A DNA stretch of 64,000 nt from an uncultured Pseudomonadales bacterium (GTDB lineage Bacteria > Pseudomonadota > Gammaproteobacteria > Pseudomonadales > Azotimanducaceae). This document shows positions 28,500 through 38,141 of this stretch, piece by piece (position 1 is the stretch's first letter; every line of letters begins with the position of its first letter). The position numbers and the translations under genes are program-made. Below the pieces are notes generated by a model. It saw nothing but the letters and a program-made list of their open reading frames with translations, was not told where the DNA came from and ran no database searches. The stretch is taken from the NCBI GenBank assembly GCA_958296295.1, contig OY282460.1:2108001-2172000 (forward strand). The letters run 5' to 3'.

Positions 28500-28720
28500 A
28501 AACATCACTGGCACGTCACAAAGGAACTCCAGCCGCTTGGATGGGTTGGCGGGCGGAAGTTGGCGTGGCGGGATGCGTGCGGCGGCGACCACGACGCCGA
28601 TCGGCTGGTGCCGGCCTGCGTGCTGAGCATGTGCCCGAGGTTCGCCGCGCCCGCACCTGGGCTGGCGGGCGCCGCCGTGTCCGCTGCGCCGCCGGTGGGA
28701 CGGCCCGGGAACGAAGCGTT
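28500..28720. other. spacer downstream of the frameshifted Uma2 gene
   Basis: No coding potential is convincing on either strand; open frames here are GC-driven. It contains the 3' flank of the Uma2 pseudogene and the upstream region of the TonB receptor. Confidence 0.4.
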
Positions 28721-29847
28721 CTACGGCTGCCGATACGTTTCCAAGTTGGCCGTGAACTCGGTGCCGCTGCGGGCGTCGGCCAAGCCGTCCAACGCCCGCA
28801 GGATCGTCTGCTGGCGGTCCACGCCGTCGGCCCACGCCCGCGCCCGCTTCGCCGCCGACTTGCCGAAACGCCGCTCCACCATCCGGCGCAGCAGGCCGCG
28901 CAAAGGTTCGACCATCTCCTCGCGCGTCAACCGGCGACCTTCGAAGAGGCCCTCGGCGCGGCCTTCCGCGCGGCCCGCCGCATGGCCTTCCGCACAGCCC
29001 TCGGCGCGGCTTTCCCGGCGCTCGGTGCGCGGAGCACGGCGTGGTCGTCCTGGGTGGTGCCGTCGCGCTCGCCGAGGGCGCGCCCCACGCGGCGCAGCGC
29101 CTTGGCCGAGGCCGGCGACAGCTCCGGCTCGCCGGGCGCGAGGTGGATCTCCTCGGCCCGCCAGCCGGGAAACGCGACGCTGGCGCCGGCCGGCGCGTAC
29201 CGCCCGTCGGCGTCGAGCACGTGGATGGTCAGCCCCGGCCGGCGCGAGCGCGGCCGGCGGCCGGGCGCGTCCGGCACCTCCACCCAGACCTCGCGCGCGC
29301 GCCACTCCTCGTAGAGCGACAGCTTGCGGCGGCGGACGTCGGTGGTGAAGTCCACCTCCAGCACGACGTCCGGCAGGCGCTCGGCCACCTCCATGGCCGC
29401 GCCGGTGGGCGCGTCCCGCCCTGGATGCGTGTGGATGGCCTCGTCGGCCTGCATGATGCGGGCGCGCTCGCCGTCGGGGCCGCGCAGCAGCAGGTCCGCG
29501 GTGCGGAAGGTGGCTATCGGGGCGCCGCGCACAGCGGCGACGAGGGCCGCCAGCCGTCCGGCCGGCCCCCCGTGGTGGGTGGTGGCGGGTTCGGCGACGT
29601 AGGCGGTCTCGCGCCGGGCGTCCCGGAACTCGATGCGCCCCTCGTGGCAGCCGATCCCGCGGCGGCGGATGCGCACCGGGCGGCAGCCGGGGAAGTCCTC
29701 GTCGGCGATGTCCGTCCGGCGGACTGGGCTGGCCGGCGCTTGGGCCGGCGCCGTGCGGGCGCGTTGCGCGGCGCCGCTCGGCGCTTGCCGCGGGCTGGCG
29801 CCGGCGGCTTGGCGGGCCGGGTCGCGTTTGGCGATGGAAGGCGGCAT
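28721..29847 (-). pseudogene. Uma2-family (DUF820) endonuclease-like gene, split by a frameshift
   Basis: The gene starts at the ATG at 29847 (GGAGAGG upstream). The N-terminal 250 or so residues form a Uma2/DUF820 PD-(D/E)XK-like domain: DFPGCRPVRIRRRGIGCHEG, then DVVLEVDFTTDVRRRKLSLYEEW with the E-x-D and K spacing of the family. In that frame translation ends at 28927 after a low-complexity Ala/Arg tail. From about 29030 the next frame encodes a sensible continuation, an AEGRAEG-type linker followed by LTREEMVEPLRGLLRRMVERRFG and an end at 28721. The total span (1127 nt) is one base short of a whole number of codons, so one lost base (or a -1 shift near GGGAAAG) would explain it. Uma2 proteins are abundant and poorly characterised. 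Confidence 0.7.
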
Positions 29848-30076
29848 CGGAACCTCTCCGATTGCGAAGGGTATTCCGTTGATCTTAAACGCTTTTTTTG
29901 GTACACGGCTGTGCGATCGCGGCGTTGCCCGCCTCCGCTCGCAAGCCGTTGTCCCGGCAGGAAGTGTTCGCTCGATTGGGCGCACTTTTCCGAGGCTGTA
30001 AACGGGCCGCCCCGCCGCGTCCGTCGGCCACCGGCCGGCGGTTCGCCGCCCGGCCATGCCGCAAAACGCGACGCCG
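29848..30076. other. spacer upstream of the Uma2 gene
   Basis: 229 bp between csiV and the Uma2 start. It includes an AT-rich stretch with seven T residues (about 29892-29898, GCTTTTTTTGG) that may contain the Uma2 promoter. No gene is recognised. Confidence 0.4.
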
Positions 30077-31129
30077 TTACTGGCCGACGCTCGCGGCCGA
30101 CTCGTCGAAGGCCTTGAGGTCATCGAGCAGCCGCAACAACTCGTCCGGCACGTCCAAGGGCGTCACCCGCACCAGCACTCCGAAAGCGGCGTGATCGAGG
30201 TAGTGGGATTCCCTGCTGCGCATCGGCCGGCTTTCGGTCAGCAGGGCGACGCCGCCGGCCGCCAGCGGGTGGAGCAGAGTGGCCTCGAAGTGGATGTAGC
30301 GGCCTAGGGTCACCGTGAACCAGCCTTCGAGCGCTGGCGGCGCGCCGGCTCGCGCCTGGCCAACCTGGACTAGCAGGGGCTGCGGCCGTTCCCGAGGCGG
30401 CAGCGGCTGATGCCAGCTGCCGGCGGCGAGAACGGGATGGTTCCGGCGCAAGCGGCGCGCCGCGCTCCCCAGCTCGGGCAGCTGCCGGCGCCACTCGTAG
30501 CTGGTGTCGAACAACGTTTGCTCGTGAGCCTTGAACTGGTCGCCCAGTTGCGTGACGAGTTCATTGCGGATTTCCGCGCCCCGGTTTGTCGCCGCCCGGT
30601 CTGTCACCGCCGGGTCGGGCGCGAGCGGCGTCGAGTCGACGGCCGGCACCGGGATTGCCGCCAACTCGTCTGGCGGCAGCCCAGGCACCCCCCAATCGGC
30701 GAACGGATCGTCCTTGAAATAGCCCTCCAAGTCCGGGTTCGGGAGCGATTGCCACAAGCACGGATCCGGCCCCGGCCCTGGCCAGAACTCGGCGGCGCAA
30801 TCGCCTCGGAACCACTCCGGTGGCGGCAAGTCCACGGCCAGCAGCGGGGCCGGATACTCCTCAAAGGGTTGCCGCCGGCCGAACGCGAAGCCGTCCGGCG
30901 GCGGCGCGTCTTCGGCCAGCGGAATCGCCAAGCGGGGCAAGGTCACCGCGTCCAAGCGCCGCCGGCGCGCAGCGCCATCCGCGCCGCCTTGCGCGTGGGA
31001 GAACACGACCACCTCGACGCGGTACCAGTCGAACCGCAGGCGTTCTTGAGCGGCCTCGTGCAGATCGTCCGTGGCGGCCCAAGCGCCCGCCGCCCACAGC
31101 ATCGCCAACCAAACTACGCCGGCACGCAC
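30077..31129 (-). CDS. csiV: CsiV-family peptidoglycan-binding protein
   Basis: 350 residues from a GTG at 31129, chosen because it yields a signal peptide (AGVVWLAMLWAAGAWAA) directly before the mature start; the open frame runs on upstream inside mfd. The CsiV domain opens with FDWYRVEVVVFSH and closes with YIHFEATLLHPL and the SRESHYLDHAAFGVLVRVTPL segment, typical of the family. In Vibrio, CsiV is a periplasmic peptidoglycan-binding protein needed for cell-shape integrity under D-amino-acid stress. Location right after mfd matches its position in pseudomonads, supporting the call. The central region is Pro/Asp-rich and poorly conserved. Confidence 0.85.
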   Translation of the reverse strand: MRAGVVWLAMLWAAGAWAATDDLHEAAQERLRFDWYRVEVVVFSHAQGGADGAARRRRLDAVTLPRLAIPLAEDAPPPDGFAFGRRQPFEEYPAPLLAVDLPPPEWFRGDCAAEFWPGPGPDPCLWQSLPNPDLEGYFKDDPFADWGVPGLPPDELAAIPVPAVDSTPLAPDPAVTDRAATNRGAEIRNELVTQLGDQFKAHEQTLFDTSYEWRRQLPELGSAARRLRRNHPVLAAGSWHQPLPPRERPQPLLVQVGQARAGAPPALEGWFTVTLGRYIHFEATLLHPLAAGGVALLTESRPMRSRESHYLDHAAFGVLVRVTPLDVPDELLRLLDDLKAFDESAASVGQ

Positions 31130-31167
31130 GGAGACCGTGTCCGCCGAAGCGACCAACAGGCCGGGAT

Positions 31168-34100
31168 TCAGCCGGCGCCGGCGGCGACCAGAGCCGGTTG
31201 GCGGTCGCCGCCGGCGCGCCCGTCGGCCGGTAGGCCGCGAACGGGTGGTGGCTTGCGCCCCGACCGCGCTTGGCGCCCGGTGCCCAATTCGCGCAGCAGT
31301 TTTTCGGTGAATTGGAACCTCGCGTCGGGCTGTTCGAGCGCCGGTCCGATGCCGCCGCTCACCAGCAAACGCGCGCCGCGTCGGCCGGCCGCGGCGTCCG
31401 CTTCCCGAAAACGGTACTTCGCCGGCTCGCGTTGCACCAGCCGCACCACCGCCAAGGGATCTACCGCGGCATCGGGTTGGAACTCCACTCGGCCGCCGGC
31501 GCTGCCGAGGTCTACCCGATCGACGCCGATGGCGCCGGCCACGAGCTTCAACGACGTGACGCGCAAGAGATTGCGGAGCGGATCCGGCAGCGGGCCGAAA
31601 CGGTCGATGATCTCCACCTTGAGGTCGTCGAGAGCGTCTTGATCGGCCGCCCCGGCGATGCGCTTGTACAACACGAGGCGGGCGTGGACGTCCGGCAGGT
31701 AGTCGTCCGGGATCAACGTCGGCACGTGCAGGTTCACGTCGTGGCTGGTGCGCAGCGGCTCGTCCAACAGCGGCGTGTGGCCGGCCTTGATGGCGGCTAC
31801 GGCGCGGCCGAGCATCTCCATGTAGAGGTTGAAGCCGATGGTCTCGATTTGCCCGGATTGATCCTCGCCGAGCAGTTCCCCGGCGCCGCGGATCTCCAAA
31901 TCGTGAGTGGCCAGCGTGAAGCCGATGCCAAGCTCTCCGGCAGCTTGCACCGCGTCCAGCCGCTTGACGGCGTCTGCGGTCATGGCCTTGGGGTGGGGCG
32001 TCATCAGGTAGGCGTAGGCTTGGCGGTTGGAACGGCCGACGCGCCCGCGCAGCTGGTGCAATTGCGCGAGGCCGAAGCGGTCGGCGCGGTCGATGATCAT
32101 GGTGTTGGCGTTGGGGATGTCGATGCCGTTCTCGATGATCGTGGAGCACACCAGCACGTTCACGCGCCGGTGCTGGAAGTCCGCCATCACGCGGGACAAT
32201 TGGCGCTTCGGCATCTGTCCGTGGCCAATGCCGACCCGGGCGGCCGGCGCCAGTTCGGCCACCCCGTCGGCGGCGCGGTCGATGCTGCGCACCTCGTTGT
32301 GGACGTAGAACACCTGGCCGCCGCGGGCGAGTTCCCGGGCAATGGCTTCCGCCACGATGGCGCGCCGCCGCTCCATGACGAACGTCTTGATGGCGAGGCG
32401 GCCCGTCGGGGGCGTGGCGATCACGGACATGTCGCGCAGTCCGCTCAAGGAAAGGTTAAGCGTGCGCGGGATGGGTGTGGCGGTGAGCGCCAACACGTCC
32501 ACTTCGGCCCGCAGGCTCTTCAGCCGCTCCTTTTGGCGCACGCCGAACCGGTGCTCTTCGTCGATGACCACGAGGCCTAAGTTCTTGAACTTGAACGCCT
32601 TGGCGAGTAGCCGGTGGGTGCCGATGACGATGTCCACCGCGCCTTTCGCGAGCTTTTCCGCCACCGCGTTCGCCTCGCCTTCCGTGCGCAGGCGCGAGAC
32701 CAGTTCCACCGTGACCGGCCAATCCGCGAAACGGTCGCCGAACGTCTCGAAGTGCTGACCAGCGAGCAGCGTGGTGGGCGCCAGCACCGCCACTTGCTTG
32801 CCGCTCGCCACGGCGAGGAACGCGGCGCGCATGGCCACTTCCGTCTTGCCGAAGCCGACGTCGCCGCAAATCAACCGATCGGTGGCCTTGGGACTGGTGA
32901 GATCGTCCATCACCTCGCCGATGGCCGCTTCCTGATCGGGCGTCGCGTCGAACGCGAACTGCTCCGCGAACCGGCCGTAATCGTCGTCCGGCGCGGCGAA
33001 CGCCACGCTTTTGGCGGCTTGGCGGCGGGCGTAGACGTCCAACAACTCGGCCGCGGCGTCGCGCGCCTTCTCGGCGGCCCGACGTTTGGCCTTCGCCCAG
33101 TGATCAGAGCCGAGGCGGTGCAGCGGCGCCGCCTCCTCGCCGGCGCCGGCGTAGCGCGACACCAGATGCAGGCTGGTGACCGGCACATACAATTTGGCTT
33201 CCTCGGCGTACTCGATGAGCAGAAACTCCATCGCTTCGTCGTCGATGGTCAGCGTTTCCAAGCCGCGGTAGCGTCCCACGCCGTGGTCGACGTGGACCAC
33301 CGGCGCGCCCACGCGCAATTCGATGAGGTTCTTCACCACCAAGTCGGGGTCGATGCCGCGCCGCCGGGCGCGCGCCGCGGCCGCCTCGCCGCGGTGGCCA
33401 AAAATCTCCGTTTCGGTCACAACCGCCACATCCGCCTGCCAGAAGCCGCGTTCGATGGGCGCGGTGGCGATGGCAAGCGGGGCCTCGTCCGCCAGGAACG
33501 CGGCGAAGTCCGCCACATCCTTGGGCGCGAAGCCCTCGCGCCGCAGGAAATCGTCCAGATGCGCTTTGCGGCCGGGGCTCTCGGCGGTGAGCAGCATCCG
33601 CGCCTTGGCGTTGCCGATGAAGGCGCGCAGCCGCGCCGCCGGGTCGCGGGCGCGGTGGTTGGCGGCGACCTCCGGCAGCGGTTTGCCGCCGAAACCGACA
33701 CGGTGGCGGTGCCGGGTGGCTTTAGTGTCCAGTTGGACGCGACCGTAGCGCTTCAAGCGCTCGCCGAGTTCGGCGGGCGTCAGGAACAGCGATTGCGGCG
33801 GCAGGATCGGGCGTTCCACATCGTGGCGCAGCGCTTCGTAGCGCGCGGCGACCTCGCCCAGATGGCGCCTCGCCGCGCCGCCGATGTCTTCTTCCAGCAC
33901 TAACACGGCATCGGATCGCAGGTAGTCGAACAGGGTGGCGGTGTCGCTCGGCCCGAAGAACAGCGGCAGGTAGTACTCGATGCCCTGCGGCGCCAGGCCC
34001 TCGCTCACGTCCTGGTAGATGGGGCAACGGCGCACATCGGTGTGGAACGTGCGATGCCAGGTGTCGCGGAACCGGCTGACGCCGGCGGCGTCGAGGGGCA

Positions 34101-34782
34101 TCTCCCGCGCCGGCAGAATGCGGATCTCGTCCGTTGCCGCGATGGTGCGTTGGGTGTCGGCGTCGAAGATGCGCAAGGTGTCGATCTCGTCGTCGAACAG
34201 ATCGATGCGAACGGGGTTGGCCGCGCCCATCGGAAAGACGTCCACCAGCGAACCGCGCACCGCGAACTCGCCTCGCTCCGTCACGGTGTCCGTGGCGCGG
34301 TAGCCGGCGGCGCTGAAGCGCTCGCGCTCCCGGGCGAGGTCGAAGGTGCGACCGGCGGCGAGCACCAGCGACCGGGCCTGAACGTAGCTCGGCGGCGCTA
34401 GGCGTTGCAACAAAGTTCCCACCGGCACCACCAGCACCCCGTGCGTGGCCGTTGGCAAATCGTGCAGTGTCGCCAAGCGCTCGGAGACGATGTCCTGATG
34501 GGCGGAGAAATGGTCGTAGGGCAGGGTTTCCCAGTCCGGGAACAGCATCGCTCGGGTGGGCCGAGACGCCTGCGAAGCGCCGGCCAAGGATTTTGCCGCG
34601 TAGAACCGCACCTCGCGCAGAGCGTGGAACGCGGCTTCCGGGTCCGCGGCCACGTAAACGACGAGCCGATCCGTCGCCTGCGCCAGTCGCGCAGTGGCCA
34701 AACTGCGGGCGCTGCCGTGCAACCCCTGCCAGTTGTGAACAAGATGGGGTGCCGGCGGTTCCGGCGCCGGGAGGGAACGCAT
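31168..34782 (-). CDS. mfd: transcription-repair coupling factor Mfd
   Basis: 1204 residues, ordinary length. It removes RNA polymerase stalled at lesions and recruits UvrA. The N-terminal UvrB-like region (MLFPDWETLPYDHFSAHQDIVSERL), the RNAP-interaction domain around residue 500 (VHVDHGVGRYRGLETL), Walker A GDVGFGKTEVA near 640 and the DEEH box near 739 (VVIDEEHRFGVRQ) are all present, followed by the TRG motif region and C-terminal UvrA-masking domain. The final 50 residues are Arg/Gly-rich and less conserved. The ATG at 34782 begins just after the cca stop on the same strand (gap 120 bp). Confidence 0.97.
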   Translation of the reverse strand: MRSLPAPEPPAPHLVHNWQGLHGSARSLATARLAQATDRLVVYVAADPEAAFHALREVRFYAAKSLAGASQASRPTRAMLFPDWETLPYDHFSAHQDIVSERLATLHDLPTATHGVLVVPVGTLLQRLAPPSYVQARSLVLAAGRTFDLARERERFSAAGYRATDTVTERGEFAVRGSLVDVFPMGAANPVRIDLFDDEIDTLRIFDADTQRTIAATDEIRILPAREMPLDAAGVSRFRDTWHRTFHTDVRRCPIYQDVSEGLAPQGIEYYLPLFFGPSDTATLFDYLRSDAVLVLEEDIGGAARRHLGEVAARYEALRHDVERPILPPQSLFLTPAELGERLKRYGRVQLDTKATRHRHRVGFGGKPLPEVAANHRARDPAARLRAFIGNAKARMLLTAESPGRKAHLDDFLRREGFAPKDVADFAAFLADEAPLAIATAPIERGFWQADVAVVTETEIFGHRGEAAAARARRRGIDPDLVVKNLIELRVGAPVVHVDHGVGRYRGLETLTIDDEAMEFLLIEYAEEAKLYVPVTSLHLVSRYAGAGEEAAPLHRLGSDHWAKAKRRAAEKARDAAAELLDVYARRQAAKSVAFAAPDDDYGRFAEQFAFDATPDQEAAIGEVMDDLTSPKATDRLICGDVGFGKTEVAMRAAFLAVASGKQVAVLAPTTLLAGQHFETFGDRFADWPVTVELVSRLRTEGEANAVAEKLAKGAVDIVIGTHRLLAKAFKFKNLGLVVIDEEHRFGVRQKERLKSLRAEVDVLALTATPIPRTLNLSLSGLRDMSVIATPPTGRLAIKTFVMERRRAIVAEAIARELARGGQVFYVHNEVRSIDRAADGVAELAPAARVGIGHGQMPKRQLSRVMADFQHRRVNVLVCSTIIENGIDIPNANTMIIDRADRFGLAQLHQLRGRVGRSNRQAYAYLMTPHPKAMTADAVKRLDAVQAAGELGIGFTLATHDLEIRGAGELLGEDQSGQIETIGFNLYMEMLGRAVAAIKAGHTPLLDEPLRTSHDVNLHVPTLIPDDYLPDVHARLVLYKRIAGAADQDALDDLKVEIIDRFGPLPDPLRNLLRVTSLKLVAGAIGVDRVDLGSAGGRVEFQPDAAVDPLAVVRLVQREPAKYRFREADAAAGRRGARLLVSGGIGPALEQPDARFQFTEKLLRELGTGRQARSGRKPPPVRGLPADGRAGGDRQPALVAAGAG

Positions 34783-34902
34783 AGGCGTCAGTCTACCACC
34801 GCTCCGCCGGGTGCCATGCGCGCAACCGGCAACTCGAACGTCACTGGCGGTCTCGAAGAGGGGAACAACCGGCTGCGAATGGAGGCGGCGTTCCGTCCAG
34901 CG

Positions 34903-35982
34903 TTACCTGTGCGCCTTTTGCCACGAGGCGATGCGGGCGAGGCGAGCATCGCGCAACGCCACGCCGTAGGCCGGGCCGGGGGTGGCGTCCACGCGGATGC
35001 GCCGCAACGCTTGGGCGAGGTCGCGCAGCGGCTGCAGGGATTCGCCGGCGCAGTCCTCGACAGCGGCGAACACCAGCTCCGGCAGCGGCCCCGGTCGAAA
35101 CACGCCGATGGCGGCGAGAGCTTCCAACAAGGCGGGGGCCGTTTCTGCCTCCACCAAAGCAGGCCCGTGGCCCGCCAGGGCTGTGGCGGCCCGCGCGGTC
35201 AGGCGTGGCGCCTTCAGGCGCGAGAGCGTGCTGGCGATAGCGTCGCGCTGGTTCGCCCAGCCGATGGCGACGAGGGCGGTGGCTTGATTGCGGAAGGCGC
35301 GCCGGCGGAAGAGCGCGACGGTGGCGTCCAGGTTCAGCTGCTCGAACCAAACGGCGCCGTTCAGGGCGCTGGCGGTCTCGAAGAACCGCGCAGGGGCTGG
35401 CCCGGCGGCGGCCTTGGCCAGTTCGGCCCAAACCCTTTCGCCGGAGAGCGCCGCCAGTTCCGGCCGCATCGACGCCATGAGGGCAAGGGTCTCGTCGGCG
35501 ATCCGAAAGCTCGGCAGCTGGGCGGCGAAACGGGCCACTCGAAAGACCCGCAGCGGATCCTCGGCGAAAGCCGGCGAGACGTGTCGCAGCAGCCTGGCGT
35601 CCAGATCCGCCTTGCCCCCGTGGGGGTCGATGAGCCGGTCGCCGTCCTTGGCCATGGCGTTGATGGTGAGATCCCGGCGTAGGAGATCCTCCTCCAAGGT
35701 GACGGATGGCGCGGCGTGGCAGGTGAAATCCGCGTGCCCCGGCCCGGTCTTGCGCTCGGTGCGGGCCAGCGCGTGTTGTTCGCCGGAGCGCGGGTCCAGG
35801 AACACCGGAAAGTCGCGGCCCACTTGCTTGTAACCGTGGGCGAGCATCTCCGCCGCGGTGGCGCCGACGACCACCCAGTCGCGTTCGCGCACCGGCAGGC
35901 CAAGCAAACCGTCCCGCACCGCGCCGCCGACCAGGTAGGTCTTGCCGCTCGGCCGGCGGGCCGGCGGCGTGCTGGCGTTCAC
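34903..35982 (-). CDS. cca: CCA-adding tRNA nucleotidyltransferase, lacking the HD domain
   Basis: 359 residues. Adds or repairs the 3' CCA of tRNA. N-terminal class II nucleotidyltransferase: [28 protein letters not shown], then [24 protein letters not shown] and the [10 protein letters not shown] motif, and the neck-domain [24 protein letters not shown], all very close to E. coli Cca. Beyond residue about 215 the E. coli HD phosphohydrolase (HDLGK) is absent and replaced by a shorter Ala/Leu-rich helical region, so 2',3'-cyclic phosphodiesterase/phosphatase activity is probably missing. The stop lies 120 bp before mfd; the start follows apaH by 43 bp. Confidence 0.95.
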   Translation of the reverse strand: MNASTPPARRPSGKTYLVGGAVRDGLLGLPVRERDWVVVGATAAEMLAHGYKQVGRDFPVFLDPRSGEQHALARTERKTGPGHADFTCHAAPSVTLEEDLLRRDLTINAMAKDGDRLIDPHGGKADLDARLLRHVSPAFAEDPLRVFRVARFAAQLPSFRIADETLALMASMRPELAALSGERVWAELAKAAAGPAPARFFETASALNGAVWFEQLNLDATVALFRRRAFRNQATALVAIGWANQRDAIASTLSRLKAPRLTARAATALAGHGPALVEAETAPALLEALAAIGVFRPGPLPELVFAAVEDCAGESLQPLRDLAQALRRIRVDATPGPAYGVALRDARLARIASWQKAHR

Positions 35983-36025
35983 ATCGGGCCTTTGCGGTGG
36001 GCCAACGGGTTGGAAGCGAAGCCGT

Positions 36026-36850
36026 TCACGCCGCGCGCCGTTCCATGGCCGGCACGGAGAACAGCCGTTCGTCGTCCAAGCGCAATGCGGTCAGCCTTCG
36101 GCCCCACACGCAGCCGGTGTCCACCCCCCAAGCGCGGGTTCGGGGGTGGCATTGGTCGGGTGCCACGCCGAACAAGGCGGCCCAGTGGCCGAACACGACC
36201 TTTCCCGGCAGCCGCGACGGGTAGGCGAACCAGGGCTTGTAGCCGGCCGGCGCCTCCGCCAAGGCGCCCTTGTGGCTGAACTCCATCACGCCGGCGACGT
36301 CGAGCAGTCGCATGCGGGTGAGGTGGTTGGTGATGGCCCGCAGCCGCGCCATGCCGGTGAGCGCGTCGTCCCACTGCGCCGGTTCGTTGCCGTACATCGC
36401 CTTGAAGAATGCCGGATGCTCCGCGCCGCGCACCGCTGTCTGCAATTCCGCGGCGCGGGCTCGAACCGCGGCCAGGTTCCAAACGTGCGGCACGCCGGCG
36501 TGAACCACCAGCCAGTCTTCGGTTTCAAGGAGGAACGGTTGCCCGCGCAGCCAACCGGCCAGCTCGTCGCGATCCGGCGCGTCCAATAGCGCTTCCAGCG
36601 TGTCGCCCGGGCGGTGCGGATGGCCGCCATGCACCATGGCGAGGAAGTGCAGGTCGTGGTTGCCGAGGGTGGTTGCGAAACGCTCGCCCAAGTCGCGGGC
36701 GAATCGCAAGGTTCCAAGGGAATCCGGGCCCCGGTTGACGAGATCGCCCACGCACCACAAGCGGTCGGCGGCGCCGAAGCCGACTGCCGCGAGCAGCGCT
36801 CGAAGGCTCGCGAGGCAGCCTTGAATGTCGCCGACGACGTAGGTTGCCAC
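36026..36850 (-). CDS. apaH: symmetrical bis(5'-nucleosyl)-tetraphosphatase ApaH
   Basis: 274 residues from a GTG at 36850 (encoding the start of [12 protein letters not shown]). Calcineurin-like metallophosphatase that splits Ap4A to two ADP. The four metal/phosphate motifs are visible: [23 protein letters not shown] and VHAGV, with a late [10 protein letters not shown]. It follows apaG with a 20-bp gap and is within the lptD-surA-rsmA-apaG-apaH block, the usual context in gammaproteobacteria. Open reading upstream of the GTG overlaps apaG and is not supported. Confidence 0.96.
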   Translation of the reverse strand: MATYVVGDIQGCLASLRALLAAVGFGAADRLWCVGDLVNRGPDSLGTLRFARDLGERFATTLGNHDLHFLAMVHGGHPHRPGDTLEALLDAPDRDELAGWLRGQPFLLETEDWLVVHAGVPHVWNLAAVRARAAELQTAVRGAEHPAFFKAMYGNEPAQWDDALTGMARLRAITNHLTRMRLLDVAGVMEFSHKGALAEAPAGYKPWFAYPSRLPGKVVFGHWAALFGVAPDQCHPRTRAWGVDTGCVWGRRLTALRLDDERLFSVPAMERRAA

Positions 36851-36870
36851 GGCTTCGTTCGCGCGGCGCG

Positions 36871-37239
36871 TCAATGCACCGCGTTCGGCGCCTCCAGAGA
36901 AAAACGCTTGATGGGCACGTCGAAAAGCTCTCCGGCGGCGTTGCGGAACTCGTAGTGGCCCTCCATCGTGCCCACCGCCGTTTCCAACACGCACGCGCTG
37001 GTGTAGCGGAACGCCTCCCCCGGCGCGATGTGCGGTTGATTGCCCACGACGCCCGGCCCGCGCACTTCCTCTTGGTCGCCATCGCCATCGGTGATCAACC
37101 AACGTCGATTCAACAACTGCGCGGCCTGCGCCCCGGTGTTGGCGATGGTGATGGTGTAGGCGAAGACGAACCGCGGGGCCGAAGCGTCGGATTCGGACGC
37201 GATGAAGCGGGTCTCCACGTGCACGTCGAATCCTCTCAT
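36871..37239 (-). CDS. apaG: ApaG protein
   Basis: 122 residues, full length for ApaG. Fibronectin-III-like fold: VETRFIASESDASAPRFVFAYTITIAN, the LLNRRWLITDGDG strand pair, GVVGNQPHIAPGEAFRYTSAC and the GTMEGHYEFRNAAGELFDVPI signature. The family has been linked to Co2+/Mg2+ homeostasis in enterobacteria, but biochemical function is still unclear. The ATG overlaps the rsmA stop as ATGA, indicating translational coupling. Confidence 0.96.
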   Translation of the reverse strand: MRGFDVHVETRFIASESDASAPRFVFAYTITIANTGAQAAQLLNRRWLITDGDGDQEEVRGPGVVGNQPHIAPGEAFRYTSACVLETAVGTMEGHYEFRNAAGELFDVPIKRFSLEAPNAVH

Positions 37240-38081
37240 GGGACGGGTCGCTCCGGCACCGTTTGCCTGGTCGTTGGCACGGACGCCTCTCGGTAGTGGT
37301 TTGCGATGGCCACGAAGTCGCCCACCGAGAGCTCTTCGGGGCGGACTTGCGGATCCAACTCTAGCGCCTTGGCGTCGCAGTGCAGTGATTTTAAGGCGCG
37401 GGCCAGCTTCTTGCGACGTTGGGCGAAGCAGACGCGCAAGACATGGCCGAGCGTCTCCAAGTCGCAGGGCGTTGCCGCCGGCGCGACCTGCAGCCGCACG
37501 AAAGCGGAGTGTACCTTGGGCGGCGGCGAGAAACTGGCCGCGGGGACGTCGAACAGCCGCTCGACGCGGCAGCGATGCTGGGCCAGCACGGACAAGCGCC
37601 CGTAAGCCTTGCCGCCCGGCCGCGCCGTCAGCCGCGCCGCCACCTCCGCCTGCAGCATGAAGTGCATGTCGAACACCCGCTCTGCGCCATCGAGCCATTG
37701 CGCCAGAATCCGCGTGGCGACGTTGTAGGGCAGGTTGCCGACGAGGCGAATGCGGCTGTCGCCGGCAGCGGCGAGCAGGTCCCGCCAACACGTGCGCAAG
37801 GCGTCGGCCGCGATGATTCGCGCGCCGGGAAAACGGTGGCGCAAACGTTCCGCGAGGGAGTTGTCGATCTCCACCGCGGTCACCGCCGCCGCCTCCTCCA
37901 CCAAACGCCCGGTGAGGGCGCCCGTTCCCGGGCCGATTTCCACCACATGGTCGCCTTGGGCGAGACGCAACGCCGCGAATACGCGCTCGACGGTGGCGGC
38001 GTCCGTCAGGAAGTGCTGGCCGAACCGCTTGCGGCGACGGAAAGGACGGCTCCGCGCCGATGGCGGCGTCGATCCGCTCAT
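37236..38081 (-). CDS. rsmA: 16S rRNA dimethyladenosine transferase RsmA (KsgA)
   Basis: 281 residues from the ATG at 38081; a TTG at 38135 would add 18 residues. It dimethylates A1518 and A1519 in helix 45 of 16S rRNA with SAM. Motifs: KRFGQHFLTD, VVEIGPGTGALT (SAM loop), AVEIDNSLAERL, and the catalytic NLPYNVAT, then FMLQAEVAARL and FSPPPKVHSAFVRL. The C-terminal helical domain is present. It sits between surA and apaG; pdxA, often between surA and rsmA, is absent here. Confidence 0.97.
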   Translation of the reverse strand: MSGSTPPSARSRPFRRRKRFGQHFLTDAATVERVFAALRLAQGDHVVEIGPGTGALTGRLVEEAAAVTAVEIDNSLAERLRHRFPGARIIAADALRTCWRDLLAAAGDSRIRLVGNLPYNVATRILAQWLDGAERVFDMHFMLQAEVAARLTARPGGKAYGRLSVLAQHRCRVERLFDVPAASFSPPPKVHSAFVRLQVAPAATPCDLETLGHVLRVCFAQRRKKLARALKSLHCDAKALELDPQVRPEELSVGDFVAIANHYREASVPTTRQTVPERPVP

Positions 38082-38141
38082 GCGCCGGCGGGATGGTTCG
38101 GGCGCCTTGCGGTTGGTTCGGCGTTGCGCCGGCAACCGCTT

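Noticed and set aside
28441..28500. Fur box upstream of the TonB receptor
   Set aside because: AT-rich but no GATAATGAT-type inverted repeat is present; only a promoter is supported.
28487..29348. Plus-strand open frames opposite the Uma2 region
   Set aside because: No domain; the minus strand encodes the Uma2 domain and its frameshifted continuation.
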